From contig JBIOUF010000157.1 of the NCBI GenBank assembly GCA_044866695.1, positions 1 through 28,640 on the forward strand: 28,640 nucleotides of DNA. Direction: 5' to 3'. This DNA comes from JBIOUF01 sp044866695 (GTDB taxonomy: Bacteria > Actinomycetota > Actinomycetes > Propionibacteriales > Nocardioidaceae). The notes beneath the pieces are model-generated. The model searched no databases. It was not told where the DNA came from and saw only the letters and a program-made list of their open reading frames with translations. Positions 7,849 to 15,415 of this stretch are shown piece by piece. The first letter of the stretch is position 1. The number at the start of each line of letters is the position of its first letter. The position numbers were made by a program, and so were the translations under genes.

Positions 7849-8164
7849 CCCGCTCGCCGGGCGGACGCCGGGCCGGTTCCAGCCGGCGCGACCCGCGGTA
7901 CCGCTCGGTTTGCCTCGTTCAACCTGTGCGGCGAGGCGGGGGATCTGGCCTGCCGACGGTCATGGTGGGCAACCGCTCGGCCAGCGTCTGGCGGGTCGTC
8001 GTGGAAGGCTCGTGATGGGAAGATTGCGGCCCCGGATCGGCGGGCGGCGCGACCACTGGGCGCGGTCGGCGCGGCGCCGGCCCCGGGCTGCCCGCCGCCC
8101 CGCCGTAGCGCTGGGCGCCCTGCTGTGTGCCATGGGTCGGCGGCGCCGCACCTTCGGCCGGCGG
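7849..8164. other. Noncoding gap between transglycosylase gene and tRNA-Arg
   Basis: No convincing gene in either strand: the open frames here are arginine/alanine-rich GC artefacts without homology signals. The only structure seen is a hairpin at 7866-7888 just after the stop codon. Confidence 0.6.
7866..7888 (+). terminator. Possible terminator hairpin after transglycosylase gene
   Basis: CGCCGG (7866-7871) pairs with CCGGCG (7883-7888) around an 11-nt loop, 17 nt after the stop. There is no following T-run, as is common in this type of genome, so termination is only a suggestion. Confidence 0.35.
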
Positions 8165-8237
8165 TGCCCCAGGCCAGAGTCGAACTGGCGACCTTTCGCT
8201 TAGGAGGCGGCTGCTCTATCCACTGAGCTACTGGGGC
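8165..8237 (-). tRNA. tRNA-Arg (anticodon CCT)
   Basis: 73 nt on the minus strand: 7-bp acceptor stem GCCCCAG/CTGGGGC, D arm GCTC..GAGC, anticodon loop CTCCTAA with CCT at 34-36, T arm GCCAG-TTCGACT-CTGGC, discriminator A. It reads the AGG arginine codon. CCA is not encoded. The anticodon stem is unusual: only three inner pairs are Watson-Crick, with C28-A42 and G27-A43 opposed. Confidence 0.9.
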
Positions 8238-8274
8238 GGTGCCACGGAATAGTAGCGGGGCGACTGAGCCCACG

Positions 8275-8362
8275 CCGAGCCGTCAATCTTGGTGGGCTCA
8301 GCCGTCAATCTTGGTGGGCCGAGCCGTCAATCTTGGTGGGCCGAGCCGTCAATGCTGGAGGA
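8275..8362. repeat. 22-nt tandem repeat, four copies (locus B)
   Basis: Copies at 8275-8296, 8297-8318, 8319-8340 and 8341-8362; the first three are nearly identical (core GCCGTCAATCTTGGTGGG) and the fourth is degenerate at its end. Same family as 2841-2906. It lies between the tRNA-Arg and the VOC gene, whose -10 hexamer starts 5 nt after the last copy. Confidence 0.92.
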
Positions 8363-8367
8363 CTGGG

Positions 8368-8373
8368 CAGGAT
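8368..8373 (+). promoter_or_regulatory. -10 hexamer of VOC gene, leaderless type
   Basis: CAGGAT ends 6 nt before ATG 8380. Any -35 would fall inside the fourth copy of the 22-nt repeat. Confidence 0.4.
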
Positions 8374-8379
8374 GACCGC

Positions 8380-8808
8380 ATGACCGACCCGACCCATGCC
8401 ACCGCCATCCTGCGGCAGGTGGTGCTCGACACCACCGACGCGCGCGGTCTCGCGGAGTTCTACCGTGCCCTGCTCGGCTACCGGTACCTGCCCGACGACG
8501 AGCCGCCGCCCGAGGGGCAGGATGACCCCCGCGGCCGGGACTGGCTGGTGCTGCAAGGGGCCGCCGGGACCGCGCTGGCCTTCCAGCAGGTGCAGGAGCT
8601 TCCCGAGGCCACGTGGCCGGAGGGTGCCGTACCGCAGATGCTGCACCTGGACCTCAGCGTCCCCACCGCCGAGGACCTCACGGCGGAGCATCAACGCGTC
8701 CTCGGACTCGGGGCGCGCCTGCTGCTCGACCGCTTCGACGACGCCGAGGAGCCGCTGTACGTGTACGCCGACCCCGCGGGCCACCCGTTCTGCATCTTCG
8801 TCGGCTGA
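8380..8808 (+). CDS. VOC (glyoxalase/bleomycin-resistance) superfamily protein
   Basis: 142 residues, the usual size of a two-module vicinal-oxygen-chelate protein. 'VVLDTTDARGLAEFYRALLGYRY' opens the first beta-alpha-beta-beta-beta module; 'PQMLHLDLSV' begins the second, and 'LYVYADPAGHPFCIFVG' is the characteristic C-terminal strand pair. The subgroup resembles the short 'glyoxalase-like domain' proteins frequent in actinobacteria. Members may be metal-dependent dioxygenases, lyases or drug-binding proteins, and the sequence does not say which. The start ATG 8380 gives the family's N-terminus; the ATG at 8372 is out of frame. Confidence 0.88.
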   Translation: MTDPTHATAILRQVVLDTTDARGLAEFYRALLGYRYLPDDEPPPEGQDDPRGRDWLVLQGAAGTALAFQQVQELPEATWPEGAVPQMLHLDLSVPTAEDLTAEHQRVLGLGARLLLDRFDDAEEPLYVYADPAGHPFCIFVG

Positions 8809-8868
8809 CGCGAGAGAGGCGGGAAACCGGACTAGTCAGGCGATTCGGACAACCTCCTCCGGATTTGG

Positions 8869-8874
8869 CACAAT
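8869..8874 (+). promoter_or_regulatory. -10 hexamer of LCP gene, leaderless type
   Basis: CACAAT ends 7 nt before ATG 8882; a weak TTCGGA at 8844-8849 could be the -35 with a 19-nt spacer. The in-frame ATG at 8873 overlaps this hexamer and would not be transcribed. Confidence 0.5.
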
Positions 8875-8881
8875 GGGCCGG

Positions 8882-10087
8882 ATGGCCGCGTCCGAGGTCC
8901 GGCCACCAGGCCCTCCTCGACCGCCAGGACCGCATGTGATCTACGACGGGCGTCACCGCGACGACGACAAGCCGCGGCGTCCCCTTCTGCGCGCCATCGC
9001 CATCTCCGTGGCGGTGGTGCTGGTCGCGCTGCTCGGCGGCGGCTTCGTGGTCTACCGCGACCTCGAGGGGAACATCACCGAGTCGCCGGCCTTCGAGGAG
9101 ATCCTCGGCACGCGGCCCGAGGTGGTCGAGACCGACACCGGCCCGCACGGCCCGCTGAACGTGCTGATCCTGGGCGACGACACCCGGGTCGGGCAGCACA
9201 GCGTGCCCGGCGCGGACGCGACCCCGGGCCTGTCGGACACGACGATCCTGCTGCACGTCTCGGCCGACCGGAAGCGCGCCTACATGGTCAGCATCCCGCG
9301 CGACCTGATGGTGCCCCGGCCGGACTGCCGCAGCAAGACCGACAAGAGCCAGGTCGTGCCCGGCGCGGACGTGGCGCAGTGGAACGCCGCCTACGCCCTG
9401 GGCGGGCCGGCGTGCACCATCGCGCAGTTCGAGGAGATGACCGACATCCGCGTCGACCACTTCGTGGTGGTGCGGTTCGACAGCTTCCGCAACATGGTCG
9501 ACGCGCTGGGCGGGGTGGAGATCTGCGTCCCCGAGGAGGTGGACGACCAGATCGGCAAGATCTACCTGCCCGAAGGCAGGTACAAGGCCACGGGGCAGCA
9601 GGCGCTGGACTACGTGCGCGTGCGCCACGTGCTCTCCGACAACGGCGACATCGGCCGGATGAAGCGGCAGCAGGCGTTCCTGGCGGCGATGACGAACAAG
9701 GCGATCTCGAAGGGCACGCTGCTCAACCCGGTCCGGCTCTACGGCTTCCTCGACGCGGCCACCAAGTCCCTCACCACCGACCCGGGCCTGCGCAAGCTCA
9801 GCGACCTGGTCGAGCTGGGCATGCAGCTGCAGGACATCGGCCTGGACCAGATCCAGTTCCTCACCATGCCCATCGGCCCCTACCCGCCCGACATCAACCG
9901 GCTCGCCCCCGGGGAGGGCGCCGACCGGCTGTGGAACGCGCTACGCCACGACCGCAGGCCGCCGCCGGCGCTGACCAGGTCCGCGACCCGGGCCTCCGAC
10001 GGCACGCCCGGCGGGACGAAGAAGCAGCAGCAGGCCACCGACCCCGAACGCGAGGCCGAGGCCGCGGAGAACGGCCTCTGCGCCTGA
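8882..10087 (+). CDS. LytR-CpsA-Psr (LCP) family glycopolymer ligase
   Basis: 401 residues. Cytoplasmic proline-rich N-terminus, one membrane segment (about 36-58, 'LLRAIAISVAVVLVALLGGG'), then an extracellular LCP domain: 'PLNVLILGDDTR', 'LSDTTILLHVSADRKRAYMVSIPRDLMV', 'VDHFVVVRFDSFRNMVDALGGVEICVP', 'LDYVRVRH' and 'DIGRMKRQQAFL'. These include the Arg and Asp residues that bind the lipid pyrophosphate in the family. LCP proteins transfer glycopolymers such as teichoic acids, arabinogalactan or capsule from undecaprenyl-phosphate carriers onto peptidoglycan. The C-terminus after ~350 is a charged, glutamine-rich tail. ATG 8882 is preferred over ATG 8873 because of the promoter placement. Confidence 0.92.
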   Translation: MAASEVRPPGPPRPPGPHVIYDGRHRDDDKPRRPLLRAIAISVAVVLVALLGGGFVVYRDLEGNITESPAFEEILGTRPEVVETDTGPHGPLNVLILGDDTRVGQHSVPGADATPGLSDTTILLHVSADRKRAYMVSIPRDLMVPRPDCRSKTDKSQVVPGADVAQWNAAYALGGPACTIAQFEEMTDIRVDHFVVVRFDSFRNMVDALGGVEICVPEEVDDQIGKIYLPEGRYKATGQQALDYVRVRHVLSDNGDIGRMKRQQAFLAAMTNKAISKGTLLNPVRLYGFLDAATKSLTTDPGLRKLSDLVELGMQLQDIGLDQIQFLTMPIGPYPPDINRLAPGEGADRLWNALRHDRRPPPALTRSATRASDGTPGGTKKQQQATDPEREAEAAENGLCA

Positions 10088-10108
10088 GCCGGCGGTGCGC
10101 TGGCCTGG

Positions 10109-10192
10109 TTGTGGCCGATGCCCGCACGAGTCCCGGCTTGTGGCCCCAGACGGCAGCTTCGCTCGGCGTGTCGATGTCGGGATCGGCCACAA
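10109..10192. repeat. Inverted repeat between convergent LCP and PPK2 genes
   Basis: TTGTGGCCGAT (10109-10119) is the exact complement of ATCGGCCACAA (10182-10192); the pairing extends inward by CCCG/CGGG after one bulged base. The 62-nt interior includes another TTGTGGCC at 10138-10145. It could terminate both convergent transcripts or be a dispersed palindromic element. Confidence 0.6.
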
Positions 10193-10216
10193 GCGCGACG
10201 AGCGCCGGCCAGGACG

Positions 10217-11107
10217 CTAGTCCCCGACCGCCTCGATGCCCCGCTTGACGATCAGCGGGTCGGCGGTCTCCACGACCTCGTGCTCCTTGCCCGGGTACTC
10301 GAACTGGGTCAGGAAGTGCCGCATGGCGTTGAGCCGGGCGCGCTTCTTGTCGTTGCTCTTGACCGTCGTCCACGGCGCGATGTCGCGGTCGGTGCGCCGG
10401 AACATCTCCTCCTTGGCCGCGGTGTAGGCGTCCCACTTGTCCAGCGACTTGATGTCGATCGGGGAGAGCTTCCAGCGGCGGACCGGGTCGACCTGTCGGA
10501 TGATGAACCGGGTGCGCTGCTCGGCCTGGGTCACCGAGAACCAGAACTTGGTGAGCGTGATGCCGCTCTCGACCAGCATCTGCTCGAACAACGGCACCTG
10601 GCGCATGAACTCCTCGTACTCCTCGTCGTCGGCGAAGCCCATGACCCGCTCCACGCCGGCCCGGTTGTACCAGGAGCGGTCGAACAGCACGATCTCGCCG
10701 CGGGTCGGCAGGTGGCTGACATAGCGCTGGAAGTACCACTGGTTCTGCTCGCGGTCGCTGGGCTTGGTCAGCGCCACCGTGCGCGCGTAGCGGGGGTTCA
10801 TGTGCTCCATGAACCGCTTGATGGTGCCGCCCTTGCCGGCCGCGTCGCGTCCCTCGAACAGCAGCACGTGCTTCCCGCCGGTCTCGGCGACCCAGTTCTG
10901 GAACTTCAGCAACTCGACCTGGAGCAGGTACTTCTGCTCGTCGTACACCTCGCGCGTCATGCGCTCGTCGTAGGGGTAGTTCTCCCGCCAGGTGTCCACG
11001 GCCCGCCCATGCGGGTCGATCAGGATGGGGTCGTCGTCGTGGTCCTCACCGACCGAGTAGCCCTCGGTGTGCAGCATGTCGATGTACTCGCGGACGTTCT
11101 GCAGCAT
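10217..11107 (-). CDS. ppk2: Polyphosphate kinase 2 (PPK2, single-domain)
   Basis: 296 residues, single P-loop kinase domain. Walker A is 'EGRDAAGKGG' (85-94), the lid/Walker B region 'VLFDRSWYNRAGVERVMGF' (140-158), and 'DPVRRWKLSPIDIKSLDKWDAYTAAKEEMF' is a strongly conserved class I PPK2 segment. The enzyme phosphorylates nucleoside diphosphates (typically GDP or ADP) using inorganic polyphosphate, or runs in reverse. The size and motif set favour class I (NDP-phosphorylating); preference between ADP and GDP cannot be read. The start ATG 11107 has TATCCT 7 nt upstream. Next to glycogen genes it may belong to energy-storage metabolism, but no shared operon is evident. Confidence 0.95.
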   Translation of the reverse strand: MLQNVREYIDMLHTEGYSVGEDHDDDPILIDPHGRAVDTWRENYPYDERMTREVYDEQKYLLQVELLKFQNWVAETGGKHVLLFEGRDAAGKGGTIKRFMEHMNPRYARTVALTKPSDREQNQWYFQRYVSHLPTRGEIVLFDRSWYNRAGVERVMGFADDEEYEEFMRQVPLFEQMLVESGITLTKFWFSVTQAEQRTRFIIRQVDPVRRWKLSPIDIKSLDKWDAYTAAKEEMFRRTDRDIAPWTTVKSNDKKRARLNAMRHFLTQFEYPGKEHEVVETADPLIVKRGIEAVGD

Positions 11108-11114
11108 GCCGCGC

Positions 11115-11120
11115 AGGATA
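11115..11120 (-). promoter_or_regulatory. -10 hexamer of ppk2, leaderless type
   Basis: TATCCT on the minus strand, 7 nt before ATG 11107, with no Shine-Dalgarno between. Confidence 0.6.
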
Positions 11121-11147
11121 GGGCATCGCGGGCCGGGACCCCGCGCG

Positions 11148-11849
11148 TCAGGTCGCCTTCTCCACCCGTACGCCGACCAGCCCCGACGAGGTCGCGAACC
11201 GCTCCATGCACGTGGCCACCAGGTCGACCGCCTCGGCGAGGATCTCCTCGTCGCCGTACAGCTCGTGCTCGAAGGCGAGCTGGAACAGCCGGTCGCCGAC
11301 CTCGACGCCCAGCTCGGCGTGCAGCGGCCGGGCGCGGGCGTCGAGCAGGCCCAGCCCGCTGGCCAGGTCGAACAGCGTCCGGGCGGTCCGGCGGTTGTGC
11401 TCGCGGCCGAACCGCTCGATCGCGGGGTTCGCGCGTCCTCGCAGCCAGATCATCACGAACGCCGGCCGCTGCCGGAGCACCGAGACGTAGGCCTGCATCG
11501 TGCAGGTGACGATGCTGCGGACCGAGAGCTCGGTCAGCCGGTCCAGGTCGGCCGTCACCTGGTCGTCCATCGCGGCGATGTCGCGTTCGACGAGGGCCAG
11601 CAGGATCGCGTCCCGGTCGGCGAAGTACTGGTACAGCGACGCCACCGGGATGTCGGCGTGGGCGGAGATGGACCGGGTCGTGACGGCGTCGACGCCGTCG
11701 GTGACGACCAGCCCGCTCGCCGCGTCCAGGATCCGGGCCACCCGGCCGATCGACCGCGACTGCTGCGGGACCCGGCGCCGGGCGGCGGCCGGTTCGTGCG
11801 TCCGGGAGCGCCCTCTCGCGCGACCCGCCGATGCTCCCCCGTCGACCAT
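11148..11849 (-). CDS. TetR/AcrR family transcriptional regulator
   Basis: 233 residues. A basic, disordered ~30-residue N-terminus precedes the DNA-binding domain: 'SIGRVARILDAASGLVVTDGVDAVTTRSISAHADIPVASLYQYFADRDAILLALVER' shows helix 1 and the helix-turn-helix (about 57-77, with the usual 'SLYQYF' recognition helix end). The C-terminal ligand/dimer domain has no recognisable ligand signature. ATG 11849 has GGAGGAG 3 nt upstream. It lies 11 nt downstream of glgC on the same strand and is likely co-transcribed, so it may respond to, or control, alpha-glucan metabolism; that is inference. It could equally regulate ppk2 or itself. Confidence 0.9.
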   Translation of the reverse strand: MVDGGASAGRARGRSRTHEPAAARRRVPQQSRSIGRVARILDAASGLVVTDGVDAVTTRSISAHADIPVASLYQYFADRDAILLALVERDIAAMDDQVTADLDRLTELSVRSIVTCTMQAYVSVLRQRPAFVMIWLRGRANPAIERFGREHNRRTARTLFDLASGLGLLDARARPLHAELGVEVGDRLFQLAFEHELYGDEEILAEAVDLVATCMERFATSSGLVGVRVEKAT

Positions 11850-11860
11850 CGGCTCCTCCG

Positions 11861-13081
11861 TCAGCCTGGGACGTTCTGGCCCTTCCCGAGAACGGTTACC
11901 CCGCCTTCGCTCACCACGAACCCCCGGCGGCGGTCCTCCGCGTGGTCCACCCCGATCAGCGCCCCGTCGGGCACCACGACGTTCTTGTCGAGGATCGCGT
12001 TGCGCACCACCGCGCCACTGCCGATCCTGACGTTGTCGAGGACCACGCTGCTCTGCACCGCGGCGCCCTCTGCGACGTGCACGCCGGTGCCGACGACGGA
12101 GCGGTCCACGCTGGCCCCGGACACGATCGAGCCCTGGCACACGATCGAGTCGCGCACGGTGGCACCGGAGACGAACTTCGCCCCGGGCAGCTGCGGATGA
12201 GAGGTGAAGATCGGCCAGTCGGTGTTGTACAGGTTGAAGTTCGGCAGGGCGGACACCAGGTCGAGGTGCGCCTCGTGGTAGCTGTCCAGCGTCCCCACGT
12301 CGCGCCAGTAGTCCCGGTCGCCGCCCTCCGTCGTGCCCGGGACCTCGTTGCGCTTGAAGTCATAGACGCAGGCGCGGCCCTGCTCGACCATCATCGGGAT
12401 GATGTCGCCGCCCATGTCGTGGCGGGAGGTGGCCTCCTCGGCGTCCTGCTCCAGCGCCTCCACGAGCGCGTCGGTGGTGAACACGTAGTTGCCCATGGAG
12501 GCGAAGACCTCGTCCGGGGAGTCCGGGAGTCCCGGCGGGTCCGCCGGCTTCTCCAGGAACTCGGAGATGGACAGGCCGTCCTGGTCGGTCTTGATCACGC
12601 CGAACTGCCAGGCGTCCTTGCGCGGCACCCGGATGCCGGCGACGGTGGCCCCGGCGCCGGACTCGATGTGCGCGTGCACCATCTGCGAGGCGTCCATCCG
12701 GTAGACGTGGTCGGCGCCGAACGCGACGATGTAGGTCGGCTTCTCGTCGGCGATCAGGTTCATCGACTGGTAGATCGCGTCGGCGCTGCCGAGGTACCAC
12801 TTCGGTCCCCGTCGCTGCTGAGCGGGCACGGGGGTGATGTAGTTGCCGAGCATGGCGGACATCCGCCAGGTCAGCGCGATGTGGCGGTCCAGCGAGTGCG
12901 ACTTGTACTGGGTCAGCACCGCGATCTTGAGGTACCCGGCGTTGACCAGGTTCGACAGCGCGAAGTCGATCAGGCGGTAGGAGCCGCCGAAGGGGACCGC
13001 GGGCTTGGCTCGGTCCAGGGTCAGGGGCATCAGTCGCTTTCCCTCACCGCCGGCCAGGACGATACCGAGCACACGTTGCAT
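11861..13081 (-). CDS. glgC: Glucose-1-phosphate adenylyltransferase (ADP-glucose pyrophosphorylase)
   Basis: 406 residues, the normal length. It makes ADP-glucose from glucose-1-phosphate and ATP, the donor for glycogen and alpha-glucan synthesis. The nucleotidyltransferase domain has 'LAGGEGKRLMPLT' (9-21), 'RAKPAVPFGGSYRLIDFALSN', 'YLGSADAIYQS' (96-106) and 'FGADHVYRMD' (121-130); 'EFLEKP' and 'SMGNYVF' follow. The C-terminal left-handed beta-helix is visible as hexapeptide-like 'ATVRDSIVCQGSIVSGASV'. It is divergent from glgA with 47 nt between the starts and followed closely by a tetR gene. ATG 13081 has TAGGGT 6 nt upstream. Confidence 0.97.
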   Translation of the reverse strand: MQRVLGIVLAGGEGKRLMPLTLDRAKPAVPFGGSYRLIDFALSNLVNAGYLKIAVLTQYKSHSLDRHIALTWRMSAMLGNYITPVPAQQRRGPKWYLGSADAIYQSMNLIADEKPTYIVAFGADHVYRMDASQMVHAHIESGAGATVAGIRVPRKDAWQFGVIKTDQDGLSISEFLEKPADPPGLPDSPDEVFASMGNYVFTTDALVEALEQDAEEATSRHDMGGDIIPMMVEQGRACVYDFKRNEVPGTTEGGDRDYWRDVGTLDSYHEAHLDLVSALPNFNLYNTDWPIFTSHPQLPGAKFVSGATVRDSIVCQGSIVSGASVDRSVVGTGVHVAEGAAVQSSVVLDNVRIGSGAVVRNAILDKNVVVPDGALIGVDHAEDRRRGFVVSEGGVTVLGKGQNVPG

Positions 13082-13087
13082 GGGCCG

Positions 13088-13093
13088 ACCCTA
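13088..13093 (-). promoter_or_regulatory. -10 hexamer of glgC, leaderless type
   Basis: TAGGGT on the minus strand ends 6 nt before ATG 13081, in the 47-nt glgC-glgA divergent gap. Confidence 0.6.
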
Positions 13094-13115
13094 GCCGTTC
13101 ATGGCACCGTGGCCA

Positions 13116-13121
13116 TAGGTT
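13116..13121 (+). promoter_or_regulatory. -10 hexamer of glgA, leaderless type
   Basis: TAGGTT ends 7 nt before ATG 13129. It is only 22 nt from the opposing glgC -10, so each promoter's upstream contacts overlap the other gene's start. Confidence 0.6.
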
Positions 13122-13128
13122 CGTCGCC

Positions 13129-14283
13129 ATGCGCGTGGCCATCCTGACCCGAGAGTTCCCCCCCGACGTGTACGGCGGTGCAGGAGTCCATGTGGACTTC
13201 CTGGTCCGCGAGCTGCGCCGGCTGGCCGACGTCGAGGTGCACTGCATGGGCGGGCCCCGCGAGGGCGCCGTGGCGCACACCGAGGACGACCCTCGGCTCA
13301 CCGGCGCGAACCCCGCGTTGCGGATCCTGGCCGCCGACCTGGAGATCACCGCCGGCGTCGGCGCCGCCGACCTGGTGCACTCCCACACCTGGTACGCCAA
13401 CATGGCCGGCCACTGGGCCAAGCTGCTCTACGACGTCCCGCACGTGCTGACCGCGCACTCCCTGGAGCCCCAGCGGCCGTGGAAGGCCGAGCAGCTGGGC
13501 GGCGGGTACCGGCTGTCCAGCTGGGCCGAGCGCACGGCGTACGAGTCGGCGGACGCGGTGGTGGCGGTCAGCAACGGCATGCGCGCCGACGTCCTGTCCG
13601 CCTACCCGGCGCTGGACCCGGGCCGGGTGCACGTCATCCACAACGGCATCGACGCGGACTTCTACCGCCCCGACCACCGCACCGTGGTGCTGGACCGGCT
13701 GGGCGTGGACCTGAACCGGCCGTACGTCGCCTTCGTGGGTCGCATCACCCGGCAGAAGGGCGTGCCCCACCTGCTGCGCGCCGGGATGATGCTGGACGCC
13801 GACGTCCAGCTGGTCCTGCTCGCCGGCGCGGCCGACACCCCGGAGCTCAAGGCGGAGACCGACCAGGCCATCGCCGACCTGAGGACGTCGCGCGACGGCG
13901 TGTTCGTGGTCTCGGAGATGCTGCCCCGCGAGGACGTCCGGCAGGTGCTCACCCAGGCTCTGGCGTTCGTGTGCCCTTCGGTCTACGAGCCGTTGGGCAT
14001 CGTCAACCTCGAGGCGATGGCCTGCGAGACCGCGGTCGTGGCCAGCCGGGTCGGCGGCATCCCCGAGGTCGTCGCGGAGGGCGAGACCGGGCTGCTGGTG
14101 GACTGGACCCCCGGCGACCCCGCGGGCTTCGAGGAGCGGCTCGCGGCGGCCATCAACCGGCTCGCGCGCGACCCGGCGGAGGCCAGGCGGATGGGCCTGG
14201 CGGGCCGCGCTCGCGCGGTCCGCGAGTTCGGCTGGGACGCGGTGGCGGCGCGTACCGTCCAGCTCTACTCCTCGCTGGTCTGA
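13129..14283 (+). CDS. glgA: Glycogen synthase, actinobacterial GT4 type (GlgA/GlgM)
   Basis: 384 residues, typical of the corynebacterial/mycobacterial glycogen synthase family (GT4) rather than the ~480-residue GT5 enzymes. 'ILTREFPPDVYGGAGVHVDFL' is the family's N-terminal donor-binding loop, 'FVGRITRQKGVPHLL' lies at about 202-216, and 'YEPLGIVNLEAMACETAVVASRVGGIPEVV' holds the E-x7-E catalytic/nucleotide pair. The mycobacterial homologue uses ADP-glucose and glucose-1-phosphate to make maltose-1-phosphate for the GlgE pathway; whether this one elongates glycogen or makes maltose-1-phosphate cannot be decided without knowing if glgE is elsewhere. Divergent from glgC. Confidence 0.93.
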   Translation: MRVAILTREFPPDVYGGAGVHVDFLVRELRRLADVEVHCMGGPREGAVAHTEDDPRLTGANPALRILAADLEITAGVGAADLVHSHTWYANMAGHWAKLLYDVPHVLTAHSLEPQRPWKAEQLGGGYRLSSWAERTAYESADAVVAVSNGMRADVLSAYPALDPGRVHVIHNGIDADFYRPDHRTVVLDRLGVDLNRPYVAFVGRITRQKGVPHLLRAGMMLDADVQLVLLAGAADTPELKAETDQAIADLRTSRDGVFVVSEMLPREDVRQVLTQALAFVCPSVYEPLGIVNLEAMACETAVVASRVGGIPEVVAEGETGLLVDWTPGDPAGFEERLAAAINRLARDPAEARRMGLAGRARAVREFGWDAVAARTVQLYSSLV

Positions 14284-14500
14284 CCGGTCGGGACGGCGGG
14301 CAAGGAGAAGCTTGCGCCGGGGGCGTCGACCCTTGGTAAAGGTTGCGGAACCTTCCATGAAGAGCGCGCGATTTTCCGCCGACTCGGGCATGCTCGACTT
14401 GCCCGACGACCGTCTCTGAACGACACTGAGTGGTCGTGCAGCCCGTCGGGCGGGGGCGTCGGGGCCGCAGTCGGCTGCTGGGCAGGGGAGGTCCGACCAC
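14284..14500. other. Intergenic leader of the epimerase gene with a short hairpin
   Basis: 217 nt without a gene. A perfect 6-bp hairpin AAGGTT-GCGG-AACCTT occupies 14339-14354, 55 nt after glgA. The stretch around it (14330-14380) is visibly richer in A and T than the flanks. Operator or terminator role is undetermined. Confidence 0.5.
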
Positions 14501-15415
14501 GTGAGAGTCGCCGTGACCGGGGCAACCGGGGTGCTCGGGCGGCCAGCCGTCCCCGCGCTGGTGGCCGCCGGTCACCAGGTCGTGGGCATGGCCCGCACGC
14601 CGGCCAAGGCAGAGCTCCTCACCAGCTGGGGCGCCGAGACCCGCTCCGCCACCCTGTTCGACGACCGGTCGCTGGTGCGGCTGTTCGAGGGCTGCGACGC
14701 CGTGGTGAACCTGACCTCCGCGCTCCCGGTGGGCCGCCGGGCCCGGGCCCCGTGGGCGTGGCGGACGCAGGACCGCATCCGCACCGAAGGGGTCCGCCAC
14801 GTCGTCTCGGCAGCCCGCGAGGCGGGGGTGCGCCGCCTGGTCCAGGACAGCGTCTCGTGGCTCTACGCCGACCAGGGCTCGGCCTGGATCGACGAGTCCT
14901 CGCCCGTGGAGATCACCCGGGCCACGGAGCCCGCGTCGATGGGCGAGTGCGCCGTCCAGGAGTTCTCCGACTGCGCCCACACCGCGGTGGTGCTGCGGTT
15001 CGGGGGGGTCATCGGCGACGACGCCGCCACCAGGTGGTCGCTCCGGTCGGTCGCCCGCGGCCGTCCGATCGGCCAGGGTGACCCCGACGGATGGACCCAT
15101 GTCGTGCACGCCGACGATGTGGGGCCCTGCGTGGCCGCGGCCCTGGACGTGCCCGGCGGGGTCTACAACGTGGGCGCCGAGCCGGTCCTGCGTCGCGACC
15201 TCGTCGCGGGCTTCGCCGCCGCGGTCGGCAGCCGGCGAGCTGGGTTCGTCGGCCCGATGACCCGCCGGCTCGGCGGCACCCGGGCCGAGCCGTTCGGCCG
15301 GTCCCTGCGCGTGGACTCCTCGCGGTTCACCTCCATGAGCGGCTGGGGCCCTCGACGCGGGCGCTTCGACCCCTCGTGGCTGGCCGGGCTCGCCGAGCCC
15401 GCGCTGGCCCGGTGA
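14501..15415 (+). CDS. NAD-dependent epimerase/dehydratase family protein
   Basis: 304 residues. The N-terminal dinucleotide-binding motif 'VAVTGATGVLGRPAVPALVAAGHQVVGMAR' places it in the extended SDR family, and 'FEGCDAVVNLTSALP' plus 'HVVSAAREAGVRRLVQDSVSWLY' are typical of the NAD(P)H-binding/NmrA-like epimerases. The usual Tyr-x3-Lys catalytic pair is not evident after 'SVSWLYADQGSAW', so it may be a non-catalytic or divergent member. 'THVVHADDVGPCVAAAL' and 'GVYNVG' match the C-terminal substrate region of this group. Substrate unknown. GTG 14501 is preceded by GGGGAGG (14485-14491). It overlaps the next small gene by 4 nt. Confidence 0.85.
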   Translation: MRVAVTGATGVLGRPAVPALVAAGHQVVGMARTPAKAELLTSWGAETRSATLFDDRSLVRLFEGCDAVVNLTSALPVGRRARAPWAWRTQDRIRTEGVRHVVSAAREAGVRRLVQDSVSWLYADQGSAWIDESSPVEITRATEPASMGECAVQEFSDCAHTAVVLRFGGVIGDDAATRWSLRSVARGRPIGQGDPDGWTHVVHADDVGPCVAAALDVPGGVYNVGAEPVLRRDLVAGFAAAVGSRRAGFVGPMTRRLGGTRAEPFGRSLRVDSSRFTSMSGWGPRRGRFDPSWLAGLAEPALAR

